Origin: Bradyrhizobium stylosanthis
GTDB lineage: Bacteria > Pseudomonadota > Alphaproteobacteria > Rhizobiales > Xanthobacteraceae
Assembly (NCBI RefSeq): GCF_001641335.1
Contig: NZ_LVEM01000003.1
Coordinates: 713,190 to 777,189, forward strand
DNA: 64,000 nt
Direction: 5' to 3'
Part shown: positions 42,779 through 50,214 of the stretch, piece by piece
Position numbering within the stretch: the first letter of the stretch is position 1
Layout: each line of letters opens with the position of its first letter
Translations under genes and position numbers: made by a program
The notes under the pieces: model-generated
What the model saw: the letters and a program-made list of their open reading frames with translations, nothing else
Database searches by the model: none
Told to the model about the DNA's origin: nothing

Positions 42779-44389
42779 ATGACCGAAACCGACGTCGTCA
42801 TTATCGGCGCAGGCCATAACGGCCTCACCTGCGCGGCCTATCTCGCGATGGCGGGCCTGCGTGTGCGCGTGGTCGAACGGCGCAAGGTGGTCGGCGGGGC
42901 TGCGGTGACGGAGGAGTTTCACCCCGGCTTTCGCAATTCGGTCGCCGCCTACACCGTGAGCCTGCTCAACCCGCAGGTGATCGGTGACCTCAAGCTCACC
43001 GAGCAGGGCCTGCGCGTGGTCGAACGCCGTGCGCAGAATTTCCTGCCCGCACCGGACGGCAGCTACCTCCTCACCGGCGAGGGACGGACGAAAGCGTCAG
43101 TGTCGCGGCTCAACGCGCATGATGCGGAAGCGCTCGACGGCTTCTCGCGCGAGCTGGAAGACATCGCCGACGTGCTCAGACAGTTCGTGCTGCGCGCACC
43201 ACCGAACCTGCTCGACGGCTTCGGCACCGGTGCGATCCGCGAGGCCGTGAACGCATTCCAGAGCGCCAACATCTTGCGCGGCCTGACGCTGGAGCAAAGC
43301 CGCAGCCTGCTCGATCTGTTCACGCGCTCGGCCGGCGAGATGCTGGACGAACGGTTCGAGCATGATCTGGTCAAGGCGCTGTTCGGCTTCGATGCCATCG
43401 TCGGCAATTACGCCAGCCCCTACGCCGCCGGCTCGGCCTATGTGATGCTGCATCACGCCTTCGGCGAGGTGAACGGCAAGAAGGGCGTCTGGGGTCATGC
43501 CATCGGCGGTATGGGCGCGATCACGCAGGCGATGGCGCGTGCCGCGCGCGACAAGGGCGCCACGATCGACACCGACGCCGGCGTGAGCGAGGTGATCGTC
43601 GAGCGCGACCGCGCGGCCGGCGTCGTGCTGGAGAACGGCGAGACGATCCGCGCGAAATATGTCGCGGCCAACGTCAATCCGAAGCTGCTGTATACGCGGC
43701 TGATCGCAGCCGACGCGTTGCCCAAGGACTTCCTCGCCCGCATCAAGAACTGGAAGAACGGCTCCGGCACCTTCCGCATGAACGTGGCGCTGGACCGCCT
43801 GCCCTCCTTCACCGCGCTGCCCGGCGAAGGCGATCACCTCACCTCCGGCATCATCCTGGCGCCGAGCCTTCCCTACATGGACCGCGCCTATCTCGATGCG
43901 CGGGCGCAGGGCTGGAGCAGGTCACCCGTGGTTGAGATGCTGATCCCCTCGACGCTCGACGATACGCTGGCGCCCGCCGGCAAGCATGTCGCGAGCCTGT
44001 TCTGCCAGCACGTGGCGCCGGAGCTCCCCGACGGATCGTCATGGGACGACCATCGCGAGGAAGTCGCCGATCTCATGGTCGCGACGGTGGATAAATACGC
44101 GCCGGGTTTTGCCTCCAGCGTGCTCGGCCGCCAGATCCTGTCCCCGCTCGACCTCGAACGGCAGTTCGGCCTGCTCGGCGGCGATATCTTCCACGGCGCG
44201 CTGACGCTGAACCAGCTGTTCTCGGCCCGGCCGATGCTGGGCCACGCCGATTATCGCGGGCCCCTGAAGGGCCTCTATCACTGCGGCTCCGGCGCCCACC
44301 CCGGCGGCGGCGTCACCGGCGCCCCCGGCCACAATGCGGCACGCGTGATCCTGCGGGACCACCGCGCACTGTTCGGAAGCCGTGGATAG
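42779..44389 (+). CDS. FAD-dependent CrtI/phytoene-desaturase-like oxidoreductase
   Basis: A 536-residue flavoprotein: TDVVIIGAGHNGLTCAAYLA (FAD-binding Rossmann), VVERRKVVGGAAVTEEFHPGF, and a C-terminal FAD cap KGLYHCGSGAHPGGGVTGAPGHNAA. This is the PYROXD2-like branch of the phytoene desaturase family. No carotenoid genes are nearby, so the substrate is unknown and carotenoid activity should not be assumed. ATG 42779 has AAGGAA 5 bases upstream. Confidence 0.9.
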   Translation: MTETDVVIIGAGHNGLTCAAYLAMAGLRVRVVERRKVVGGAAVTEEFHPGFRNSVAAYTVSLLNPQVIGDLKLTEQGLRVVERRAQNFLPAPDGSYLLTGEGRTKASVSRLNAHDAEALDGFSRELEDIADVLRQFVLRAPPNLLDGFGTGAIREAVNAFQSANILRGLTLEQSRSLLDLFTRSAGEMLDERFEHDLVKALFGFDAIVGNYASPYAAGSAYVMLHHAFGEVNGKKGVWGHAIGGMGAITQAMARAARDKGATIDTDAGVSEVIVERDRAAGVVLENGETIRAKYVAANVNPKLLYTRLIAADALPKDFLARIKNWKNGSGTFRMNVALDRLPSFTALPGEGDHLTSGIILAPSLPYMDRAYLDARAQGWSRSPVVEMLIPSTLDDTLAPAGKHVASLFCQHVAPELPDGSSWDDHREEVADLMVATVDKYAPGFASSVLGRQILSPLDLERQFGLLGGDIFHGALTLNQLFSARPMLGHADYRGPLKGLYHCGSGAHPGGGVTGAPGHNAARVILRDHRALFGSRG

Positions 44390-44583
44390 GGCTGTTGATG
44401 GGCTGTGGACAGCCTGTTGGCAGAGCTGTGAAACGCAAGTGGAAGCGCCCCGTATCGGCCGGGCAAGGACCGGGGACAACGCGGTGGAAAAGCTGGGGAC
44501 GAGTGATGGGACAAGGCTCGACAAACAGGTGGACATCCTGTGGGCGCGCTCGTGTCTCAGATTGAGATCCGGGAGCTGAGGGC

Positions 44584-44784
44584 ATGGAGATCGGCGACCG
44601 GATTCGGATCGGCGGTATGACCGGCCGGGTGGTCGCACTGATCTCCGAGGGCAGATTTTCTCCGGCATACCCGGCCGAACAATGGGCTTGTCTCGAAAAA
44701 GGGACGCTCGTGGAGACCGACGAGGCTGGCCTGGTCCACTATCCGACCCTCGAAGGCCTAGAGGTGGAGAGAATTTCGAACTGA
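44584..44784 (+). CDS. Small hypothetical protein
   Basis: A 66-residue soluble protein (MEIGDRIRIGGMTGRVVALI...). The start GDRIRIGGMTGRVVAL has the look of a small SH3-like beta-barrel, as in hypermodified or promoter-clearing small proteins, but no named family is recognised. A GAGG motif lies 5 bases upstream of the ATG. It is in a gap between the oxidoreductase and the Flp pilin, convergent with the pilin. Confidence 0.6.
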   Translation: MEIGDRIRIGGMTGRVVALISEGRFSPAYPAEQWACLEKGTLVETDEAGLVHYPTLEGLEVERISN

Positions 44785-44824
44785 ACTGCGGCCGGGCGTT
44801 TCAGGCAGCCCCCCAAAACGACAT

Positions 44825-44855
44825 CGCCCGCCGAGGGCAATTCCCCGCGCGGGCG
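44825..44855. terminator. Possible bidirectional hairpin between convergent genes
   Basis: CGCCCGC (44825-44831) and GCGGGCG (44849-44855) can pair around a 17-base loop between the stops of the small hypothetical gene and the pilin gene. There is no T-run, so function as a terminator is uncertain. Confidence 0.3.
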
Positions 44856-44910
44856 CTCGTCTGGATGTCTATGAAGAAAGATGCCCCCGCTGGGAAATCG
44901 GAGGCGGAAA

Positions 44911-45075
44911 TTACTTCAAGGAGCTGCTAATCGAACCGAACTTCTCGTTCATCGTGCTGCCCAGGCTGTTCACCACGGTGATGATCGCCAGCGCGATACC
45001 GGCCGCGATGAGGCCGTATTCGATTGCGGTCGCACCGGATTCGTCGGACCAGAACTTCAAGACCATGCGCTTCAA
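44911..45075 (-). CDS. Flp/Fap-type pilin subunit (TTG start)
   Basis: A 54-residue type IVb Flp pilin: a short leader (MKRMVLKFWSDE) then SGATAIEYGLIAAGIALAII, the classic Flp hydrophobic core with the Glu5-like residue, and NSLGSTMNEKFGSISSSLK. Prepilin peptidase cleaves such proteins before assembly into Tad pili. The TTG at 45075 has GGAGG 6 bases upstream and gives the usual length; ATG 45066 is an alternative with no ribosome site. No tad or cpa genes are in the window, so this is a detached pilin gene. Confidence 0.9.
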   Translation of the reverse strand: MKRMVLKFWSDESGATAIEYGLIAAGIALAIITVVNSLGSTMNEKFGSISSSLK

Positions 45076-45230
45076 GACACGCCTCCGTTTCAATTTCAAG
45101 CTGTGTTGGCTCTCCCCAACAGCCGCAAATCTACGGGGTGCGACCTTCTGTCCGGTTAATCCGGAACTCGCAACTTGTGCGGAAAATTGACGACAAAAAT
45201 ACCCAAAATTGACCAGACGGACCCCAAAAC

Positions 45231-46118
45231 ATGCAGCCTTCCCCTACCCATCGCGCCAGCTTTTCGATCGGCACCGAGGCCGCGGCAAAGCGCGTGGTCG
45301 ACGTGCTGACCGAGGTGTTTTTCGAAGGTGACGCGGCGGTCGCCGCATTCGAGCGGCCCGACGGACAATGGGATGTCACGCTGCATTTCGCCGATGCACC
45401 GGACCAGGCATTGCTGCGCGAACTCGTTGCAACTTCAGCAGGAAATGACATCGCTGATACGCTCCTTTTCGACACGGTCGAGGCCAAGGACTGGGTCAAG
45501 GCGAGCCTGGAAGATCTCGTCCCTGTGCCGGCGGGTCGCTTCGTCGTTCACGGCAGCCATGACCGCGACCGCGTGGCGCCGAACAAGCTCAAAATCGAGA
45601 TCGAGGCTGCGCTCGCTTTCGGCACCGGCCACCACGGTACGACGCGCGGCTGTTTACTCCTGCTTGACCATGTCCTGAAGAGTTCCCTTCCCCGCGATGT
45701 CCTCGATCTCGGCACCGGGACCGGCGTGCTGGCCATCGCCGCGGCCAAGGCGCTGCACCGCGCGGTGCTGGCCTCCGACATCGACCCGCCCTCGGTGCGG
45801 GTGGCAGCCGAGAATGCCGCTCTGAATGAAGTCGGCCCCAACGTGCGGGTGATCCGTGCCACCGGCTTTGCCGCGCCCGATTTTGCCAGATGCGGGCCGT
45901 TCGACCTGGTGCTAGCCAACATCCTCGCCAATCCGCTGCGGCAATTGGCGAGCCCGATGACGCGGCACCTTGCACCCGGCGCCCACGTCATCCTCTCCGG
46001 CCTCCTGACCCACCAGGCGCCCGCCGTGATCGCGGCCTACCGGGCGCGCGGGCTCGTGCCGTTGCGGCACCTGCGGATCGAGGGATGGAGCAGTCTGTTG
46101 CTGCGGAAGGTGTCGTAG
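45231..46118 (+). CDS. prmA: Ribosomal protein L11 methyltransferase
   Basis: A 295-residue SAM-dependent enzyme that trimethylates lysines and the N-terminus of L11. An N-terminal L11-recognition domain (about 1-95) is followed by FVVHGSHDRDRVAPNKLKIEIEAALAFGTGHHGTTRGC and the SAM site VLDLGTGTGVLAIAAAKALH. FDLVLANILANPL matches the PrmA NILANPL motif. The stop lies at the tip of an inverted repeat (46115-46228). Confidence 0.95.
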   Translation: MQPSPTHRASFSIGTEAAAKRVVDVLTEVFFEGDAAVAAFERPDGQWDVTLHFADAPDQALLRELVATSAGNDIADTLLFDTVEAKDWVKASLEDLVPVPAGRFVVHGSHDRDRVAPNKLKIEIEAALAFGTGHHGTTRGCLLLLDHVLKSSLPRDVLDLGTGTGVLAIAAAKALHRAVLASDIDPPSVRVAAENAALNEVGPNVRVIRATGFAAPDFARCGPFDLVLANILANPLRQLASPMTRHLAPGAHVILSGLLTHQAPAVIAAYRARGLVPLRHLRIEGWSSLLLRKVS

Positions 46119-46228
46119 GGTGGGTTGGCCCCGGGCTGCGCGCAGCGCAGTCCCTTGGCGTAACCCACCTCTCCCGTCTCTGCGGATTCGCACCGTGGTG
46201 GGTTACGCCTACGGCTAACCCACCCTAC
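46115..46228. repeat. Nested perfect inverted repeats overlapping the prmA stop
   Basis: Outer arms GTAGGGTGGGTT (46115-46126) and AACCCACCCTAC (46217-46228) match perfectly. Inner arms GGCGTAACCCACC (46157-46169) and GGTGGGTTACGCC (46197-46209) match perfectly too. The left outer arm includes the prmA stop codon. The element sits between convergent prmA and the small gene at 46236-46415 and could fold in both transcripts. Confidence 0.85.
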
Positions 46229-46235
46229 GAGACCG

Positions 46236-46415
46236 TCACTCCGCCGGCTTCTCGTCCTGTCGCGGCGCGCGCTGGCGCTGCAGGGCGCGCCTTGCGCGGC
46301 GCTCGGCAAAACGGTCGATCATCTGGCTGATGAGACCGCGCGGCTTCTTGGGTGTCGCCGCAGCCGGGGCGCGACGCGCCGGCGGCGAAATCTTCTCAAA
46401 CGTGAACGCTGGCAT
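46236..46415 (-). CDS. Small basic protein, 59 residues
   Basis: Read directly from the minus strand. ATG at 46415 and TGA at 46238-46236 give MPAFTFEKISPP followed by a basic Ala/Pro/Arg stretch, PKKPRGLISQMIDRFAERRA, then RRALQRQRAPRQDEKPAE. A GAGGGGA ribosome site lies 6 bases upstream, which strongly supports translation. The middle could form an amphipathic helix (LISQMIDRFAERRARRAL). No family is recognised. It is convergent with prmA, with a nested inverted repeat between them. Confidence 0.7.
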   Translation of the reverse strand: MPAFTFEKISPPARRAPAAATPKKPRGLISQMIDRFAERRARRALQRQRAPRQDEKPAE

Positions 46416-46602
46416 CGTGTGTCCCCTCGCCGTTGAGATGAACCACTTGCTCGAATTTCCCTGTTATCCGGACGAAGCGCGAATGCCGCATCCTTTACCC
46501 CACTCAACTCGAATGGAACTATTTCAAGCACAGTCCATGCCAGATGCGACGCAAATGCGTCTAGATTGCGGACCGATCCCCATGATCCTAAAGTGATCCA
46601 CC

Positions 46603-48432
46603 ATGTTCGAAGCGCACTTCCAGACATTCGAGGAGCCGGAGGCCGGCGTCGCGTTGACGGCGCGCCTTGCCGCGCTCCGCGAAGAACTCGCCCGCCGCAA
46701 GCTGACCGGCTTCGTGATCCCACGCGCCGACCAGCAGCAGAACGAATATGTGCCGCCGTCGGAAGAACGGCTGGCCTGGCTGACCGGATTTACGGGATCG
46801 GCGGGGCTCGCGGTGGTGCTGACGCACGAGGCCGCCTTGTTCGTCGATGGCCGCTACACCATCCAGGCCGCGAAGCAGGTCGACGCGAAGGCCTGGGCGG
46901 TGGAATCGCTGATCGATCCGCCGCCGGAAAGCTGGGTGTCCTCGCACCTGAAAGCCGGCGACCGCCTCGGATTTGACCCATGGCTGCACACTTCTTCGGC
47001 AGCCGAACGCCTCGCCGCCGCCTGCGCCAAGGCCGGCGCCGAACTGGTCGCCGTCGACGGCAATCCGATCGACGCGATCTGGCAGGACCGGCCGCAGCCG
47101 CCGCTCGCCCCGGTCGCGGTACACAACCTCCAGCATGCCGGCGTCGGGGAAGCCGAGAAGCTGACGCAGATCAGGGGCGAGATCGCCAAGCTCGGCACCG
47201 ATGCGCTGGTGCTGTCGGACAGCCACGCGGTGGCCTGGACCTTCAACATCCGCGGCGCCGACGTCGCGCACACGCCGCTGCCGCTGTCCTACGCGCTGGT
47301 ACCGAAGGACGGCCGTCCCACCATCTTCATCGACCACCGGAAACTCTCCAACCTGACGCGCGACCATCTCGAGCAGTCCGCCGACGTGCGCGAGCCCGAT
47401 GCGATGGCGCCAACGCTGATGGCGCTCGCCAAGAGCGGCGCCACGATCGCGCTCGACAATGCGACCGCGGCCGACGCGCTGAGCCGATTGATCGTGGGGG
47501 CCGGCGGCAAGCCGGTGCGCGGCAGCGACCCGATTGCGCTGCTCAAGGCGGTCAAGAACCCGATCGAGATCAAGGGCACCAAGACGGCCCATGTGCGCGA
47601 CGCCGTGGCGCTGGCGCGCTTCCTCGCCTTCATCGATCGCGAGGCGGCAAGCGGCAAGCTCACCGAGATCGACGCGGTCGAGGCGCTGGAGACGTTCCGC
47701 CGCGACACCGGCGCGCTGAAGGACGTGTCGTTCCCGACCATTTCCGGCACCGGACCGAACGGCGCCATCGTGCACTACCGCGTCACCCGCAAGAGCAACC
47801 GGCGGATCGCGCCGGGCGACCTGCTGCTGATCGATTCCGGTGCGCAATATGAAGACGGCACCACCGACGTCACCCGCACCATGGCGGTCGGCGAGCCCAC
47901 GGACGAGATGCGCGACCGCTTCACCCGCGTGCTGCGCGGCCACATCGCGATTGCCCGCGCGGTCTTCCCCGACGGCACCACGGGCGCGCAGCTCGACACG
48001 CTGGCGCGGCAATTTCTCTGGGCCGCCGGTGTCGATTTCGAACACGGCACCGGCCACGGCGTCGGCAGCTATCTCAGCGTGCACGAAGGGCCGGCGCGGA
48101 TCTCCAAGCTCGGCACCACGCCGCTGAAGCGAGGCATGATCCTCTCCAACGAGCCCGGCTACTACAAGACCGACGGTTTCGGCATCCGCATCGAGAACCT
48201 CGAGCTGGTGGTCGAAGCCAGCATCAAGGGCGCCGAGAAGCCGATGAACGCCTTCGAGACGCTGACGCTCGCGCCGATCGACCGCCGCCTGATCGATGTC
48301 GCGATGCTGAACAAGGACGAGCTCGACTGGCTCAACGCCTACCACGCGCGCGTGCGGGCCGAGGTGCGGCCGGCGCTCGACGAGGCGACCGGGGCCTGGC
48401 TCGACCAGGCCACGGCGGAGCTGAAGGCGTAG
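46603..48432 (+). CDS. Aminopeptidase P family protein (M24, XPNPEP-type)
   Basis: A 609-residue metallopeptidase that removes N-terminal residues before proline. Two creatinase-like N-terminal domains (about 1-310) precede the catalytic pita-bread fold. Metal ligands are visible in LLLIDSGAQYEDGTTDVTRT (two Asp), GTGHGVGSYLSVHEGP (His), LSNEPGYYK (Glu) and IRIENLELVVEA (Glu). The length and domain order match eukaryote-type XPNPEP1 rather than short E. coli PepP. A small palindrome (GACGCA-AA-TGCGTC, 46548-46561) lies 41 bases upstream. Confidence 0.93.
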   Translation: MFEAHFQTFEEPEAGVALTARLAALREELARRKLTGFVIPRADQQQNEYVPPSEERLAWLTGFTGSAGLAVVLTHEAALFVDGRYTIQAAKQVDAKAWAVESLIDPPPESWVSSHLKAGDRLGFDPWLHTSSAAERLAAACAKAGAELVAVDGNPIDAIWQDRPQPPLAPVAVHNLQHAGVGEAEKLTQIRGEIAKLGTDALVLSDSHAVAWTFNIRGADVAHTPLPLSYALVPKDGRPTIFIDHRKLSNLTRDHLEQSADVREPDAMAPTLMALAKSGATIALDNATAADALSRLIVGAGGKPVRGSDPIALLKAVKNPIEIKGTKTAHVRDAVALARFLAFIDREAASGKLTEIDAVEALETFRRDTGALKDVSFPTISGTGPNGAIVHYRVTRKSNRRIAPGDLLLIDSGAQYEDGTTDVTRTMAVGEPTDEMRDRFTRVLRGHIAIARAVFPDGTTGAQLDTLARQFLWAAGVDFEHGTGHGVGSYLSVHEGPARISKLGTTPLKRGMILSNEPGYYKTDGFGIRIENLELVVEASIKGAEKPMNAFETLTLAPIDRRLIDVAMLNKDELDWLNAYHARVRAEVRPALDEATGAWLDQATAELKA

Positions 48433-48775
48433 CGCGCGCGAGAGCGCGACGCATGGCGCTACGCGATTTGCGCAAGGCTGCTTCCCCAGCCACCGCCGTC
48501 ATGCCCCGCGCAGGCGGGGCATCCAGTATTCCAGAGACAACAAACGTATCCTGAGAGGCCGCGGCGTACTGGATTCCCCGCCTGCGCGGGGAATGACACC
48601 GAGAATGCGGCACGACCGCACAACATCCCGGCATACCCGCTCCCGTAAAATAACGGCCATACTGCGCCCTCATCAGCACCGTCCCGGAATCCGTATAGCC
48701 GCATTCCGAAACGCCGATTTCCGTCTTGTGCAAGCACGCTACAGTCGATTCGAATTTCGACGAGACGGACTCTTT
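48433..48775. other. Intergenic region with a large inverted repeat
   Basis: 343 bases between the aminopeptidase and the drug exporter on the same strand. The only structure I see is the 100-base inverted repeat at 48498-48597; no credible gene is present. Confidence 0.5.
48498..48597. repeat. REP-like inverted repeat with 31-base arms
   Basis: The left arm starts GTCATGCCCCGCGCAGGCGG and ends ATCCAGTA; the right arm starts TACTGGATTCCCCGC and ends GGGGAATGAC. The arms match at about 28 of 31 positions around a 38-base middle. Confidence 0.85.
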
Positions 48776-50053
48776 ATGCACGGCATGATCAGCAAGCCGC
48801 CGGAAACGGCTAGGAACATCGCGACCTCGCGCGTGGTGTTGCTGCTGCTCGTGGTCATGACCGGGATCGCGCCGATCTCGCTCTACATCCTGGTTCCGGC
48901 ACTGCCGGTGCTGGCGACGAGCTTCGGCAGCGACATCTCGATCGCGCAGATGACGGTGTCGCTCTACATGGTCGGCATCGCGTTGTCGCAGCTGATCATG
49001 GGGCCGCTGTCGGACAAGTTCGGCCGGCGCCCGGTTCTGCTTGGCGGCCTCGCGCTGATGGTCGCGGCGAGCATCGCCTGCATCTTCGCCGAGACCCTGC
49101 CGCAGCTGATCGCAGCGCGCTTCTTCCAGGCGCTTGGCGGCGCCTCCGGCATGGTGATCAGCCGCGCCATCATCCGCGACATCTATCCGCGCGAACGCGT
49201 CGCCTCGATGATCAGCCTGGTGGTCGCCGCGCTGATGATCGGGCAGATGGTGTCGCCGCTCACCGGCGGCCTGATAGAGACCGCATTCGGCTGGCGCGCG
49301 ATCTTCTACGCCGTCACGATCGGCGCAATCACAGTCGCCGTCGGCATCGCGATCGCGCTGCCCGAGACACGCCGCGGCCGCGCCGTCGGCAGCGGCGGCT
49401 TTCGCACCGACGTAGGCACCCTGATCAAGAGCCGCGCCTTCATCGGCTATGTGATGTGCCAGGTGCTGGCCTCCCAGATCATCTTCACCTTCGCCGGCGG
49501 CGGCCCCTATATCGTGGTGACGCAGATGGGACGGACCAGCGCCGAATATGGCGCGTGGTTCGCGACGACCGGCTTTGCGTATCTCGTCGGCAACCTGCTC
49601 TGCGTGCGCTTTGCGCCCAGGCACTCGCTGGAAAAGCTGATCTGGTTCGGGCTCGGCCTGCAGCTCTGCGGCAGCCTGCTGAACCTGCTCCTGAGCTTCG
49701 CAGGGTGGAACGAGGCGCCGGCCTGGCTGTTCGGAACGCAGATGATCGTGATGGTCGGCAATGCCTTCGTGATGGCGAACTCCGCCGCCGGCGCGATCAG
49801 CATCCGCCCCGAAGCCGCCGGCACCGCCTCGGGCGCGATGGGCTTCCTCCAGCAGGGCATCGGCGCGCTGATGTCGCAATTCGGCGCCTATCTCGGCGGC
49901 CATTCCGCCACGACGCTGCCGCTGACGTCGGCAGTGCTGGCGATCTCGCTGCTCTGCGCCTGCATGATGATCTTCGTCGTCCCCCGCCGCGAACTGGTGG
50001 TGAGCGAAGCGCTGATCGGGCAGGCGGAGGAGGAAGAGAGCGGGATGATGTGA
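48776..50053 (+). CDS. Bcr/CflA-family multidrug efflux MFS transporter
   Basis: A 425-residue, 12-helix MFS exporter of the DHA1/Bcr-CflA group: LYILVPALPVLATSFGSDISIAQMTVSLYMVGIALSQLI, then GPLSDKFGRRPVLLGG (motif A), and RFFQALGGASGMVISRAIIRDIY (motif for helix 4-5). It expels bicyclomycin, chloramphenicol or similar drugs, or amino-acid derivatives. ATG 48776 and ATG 48785 are possible; the long upstream frame through the REP is not credible. Confidence 0.9.
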   Translation: MHGMISKPPETARNIATSRVVLLLLVVMTGIAPISLYILVPALPVLATSFGSDISIAQMTVSLYMVGIALSQLIMGPLSDKFGRRPVLLGGLALMVAASIACIFAETLPQLIAARFFQALGGASGMVISRAIIRDIYPRERVASMISLVVAALMIGQMVSPLTGGLIETAFGWRAIFYAVTIGAITVAVGIAIALPETRRGRAVGSGGFRTDVGTLIKSRAFIGYVMCQVLASQIIFTFAGGGPYIVVTQMGRTSAEYGAWFATTGFAYLVGNLLCVRFAPRHSLEKLIWFGLGLQLCGSLLNLLLSFAGWNEAPAWLFGTQMIVMVGNAFVMANSAAGAISIRPEAAGTASGAMGFLQQGIGALMSQFGAYLGGHSATTLPLTSAVLAISLLCACMMIFVVPRRELVVSEALIGQAEEEESGMM

Positions 50054-50063
50054 CACTTCCTTC

Positions 50064-50204
50064 CTTCTCCCCTTGTGGGAGAAGGTGGCGCGCGGAGCGC
50101 GCCGGATGAGGGGTCTCTCTCCGCACGGCCCCGCTCAAAGTTTGCCTCGAGGATAGAACCCCTCATCCGGCGCTTCGCGCCACCTTCTTCCACAAGGGGA
50201 GAAG
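50064..50204. repeat. Long inverted repeat between convergent genes
   Basis: CTTCTCCCCTTGTGGGAGAA at the left and AGGGGAGAAG at the right end, with inner GGTGGCGCGCGGAGCGCGCC and GGCGCTTCGCGCCACC and a CCTCATCCGG copy. It separates the drug exporter (plus) from ligA (minus). Confidence 0.8.
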
Positions 50205-50214
50205 GAGGAAAGCC

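Noticed and set aside
42779..44389. Carotenoid phytoene desaturase
   Set aside because: The fold fits, but there are no other carotenoid genes nearby and the sequence looks like the PYROXD2-type branch, so only an FAD oxidoreductase is claimed.
44390..44583. CTGTGGACAG-type words resembling DnaA boxes
   Set aside because: None matches TTATCCACA well, there is no AT-rich unwinding region and no dnaA/dnaN/hemE context, so an origin is not supported.
46548..46561. Palindrome GACGCA-AA-TGCGTC upstream of the aminopeptidase as a regulator site
   Set aside because: Only 6-base arms, with no regulator or second copy nearby; it could arise by chance.
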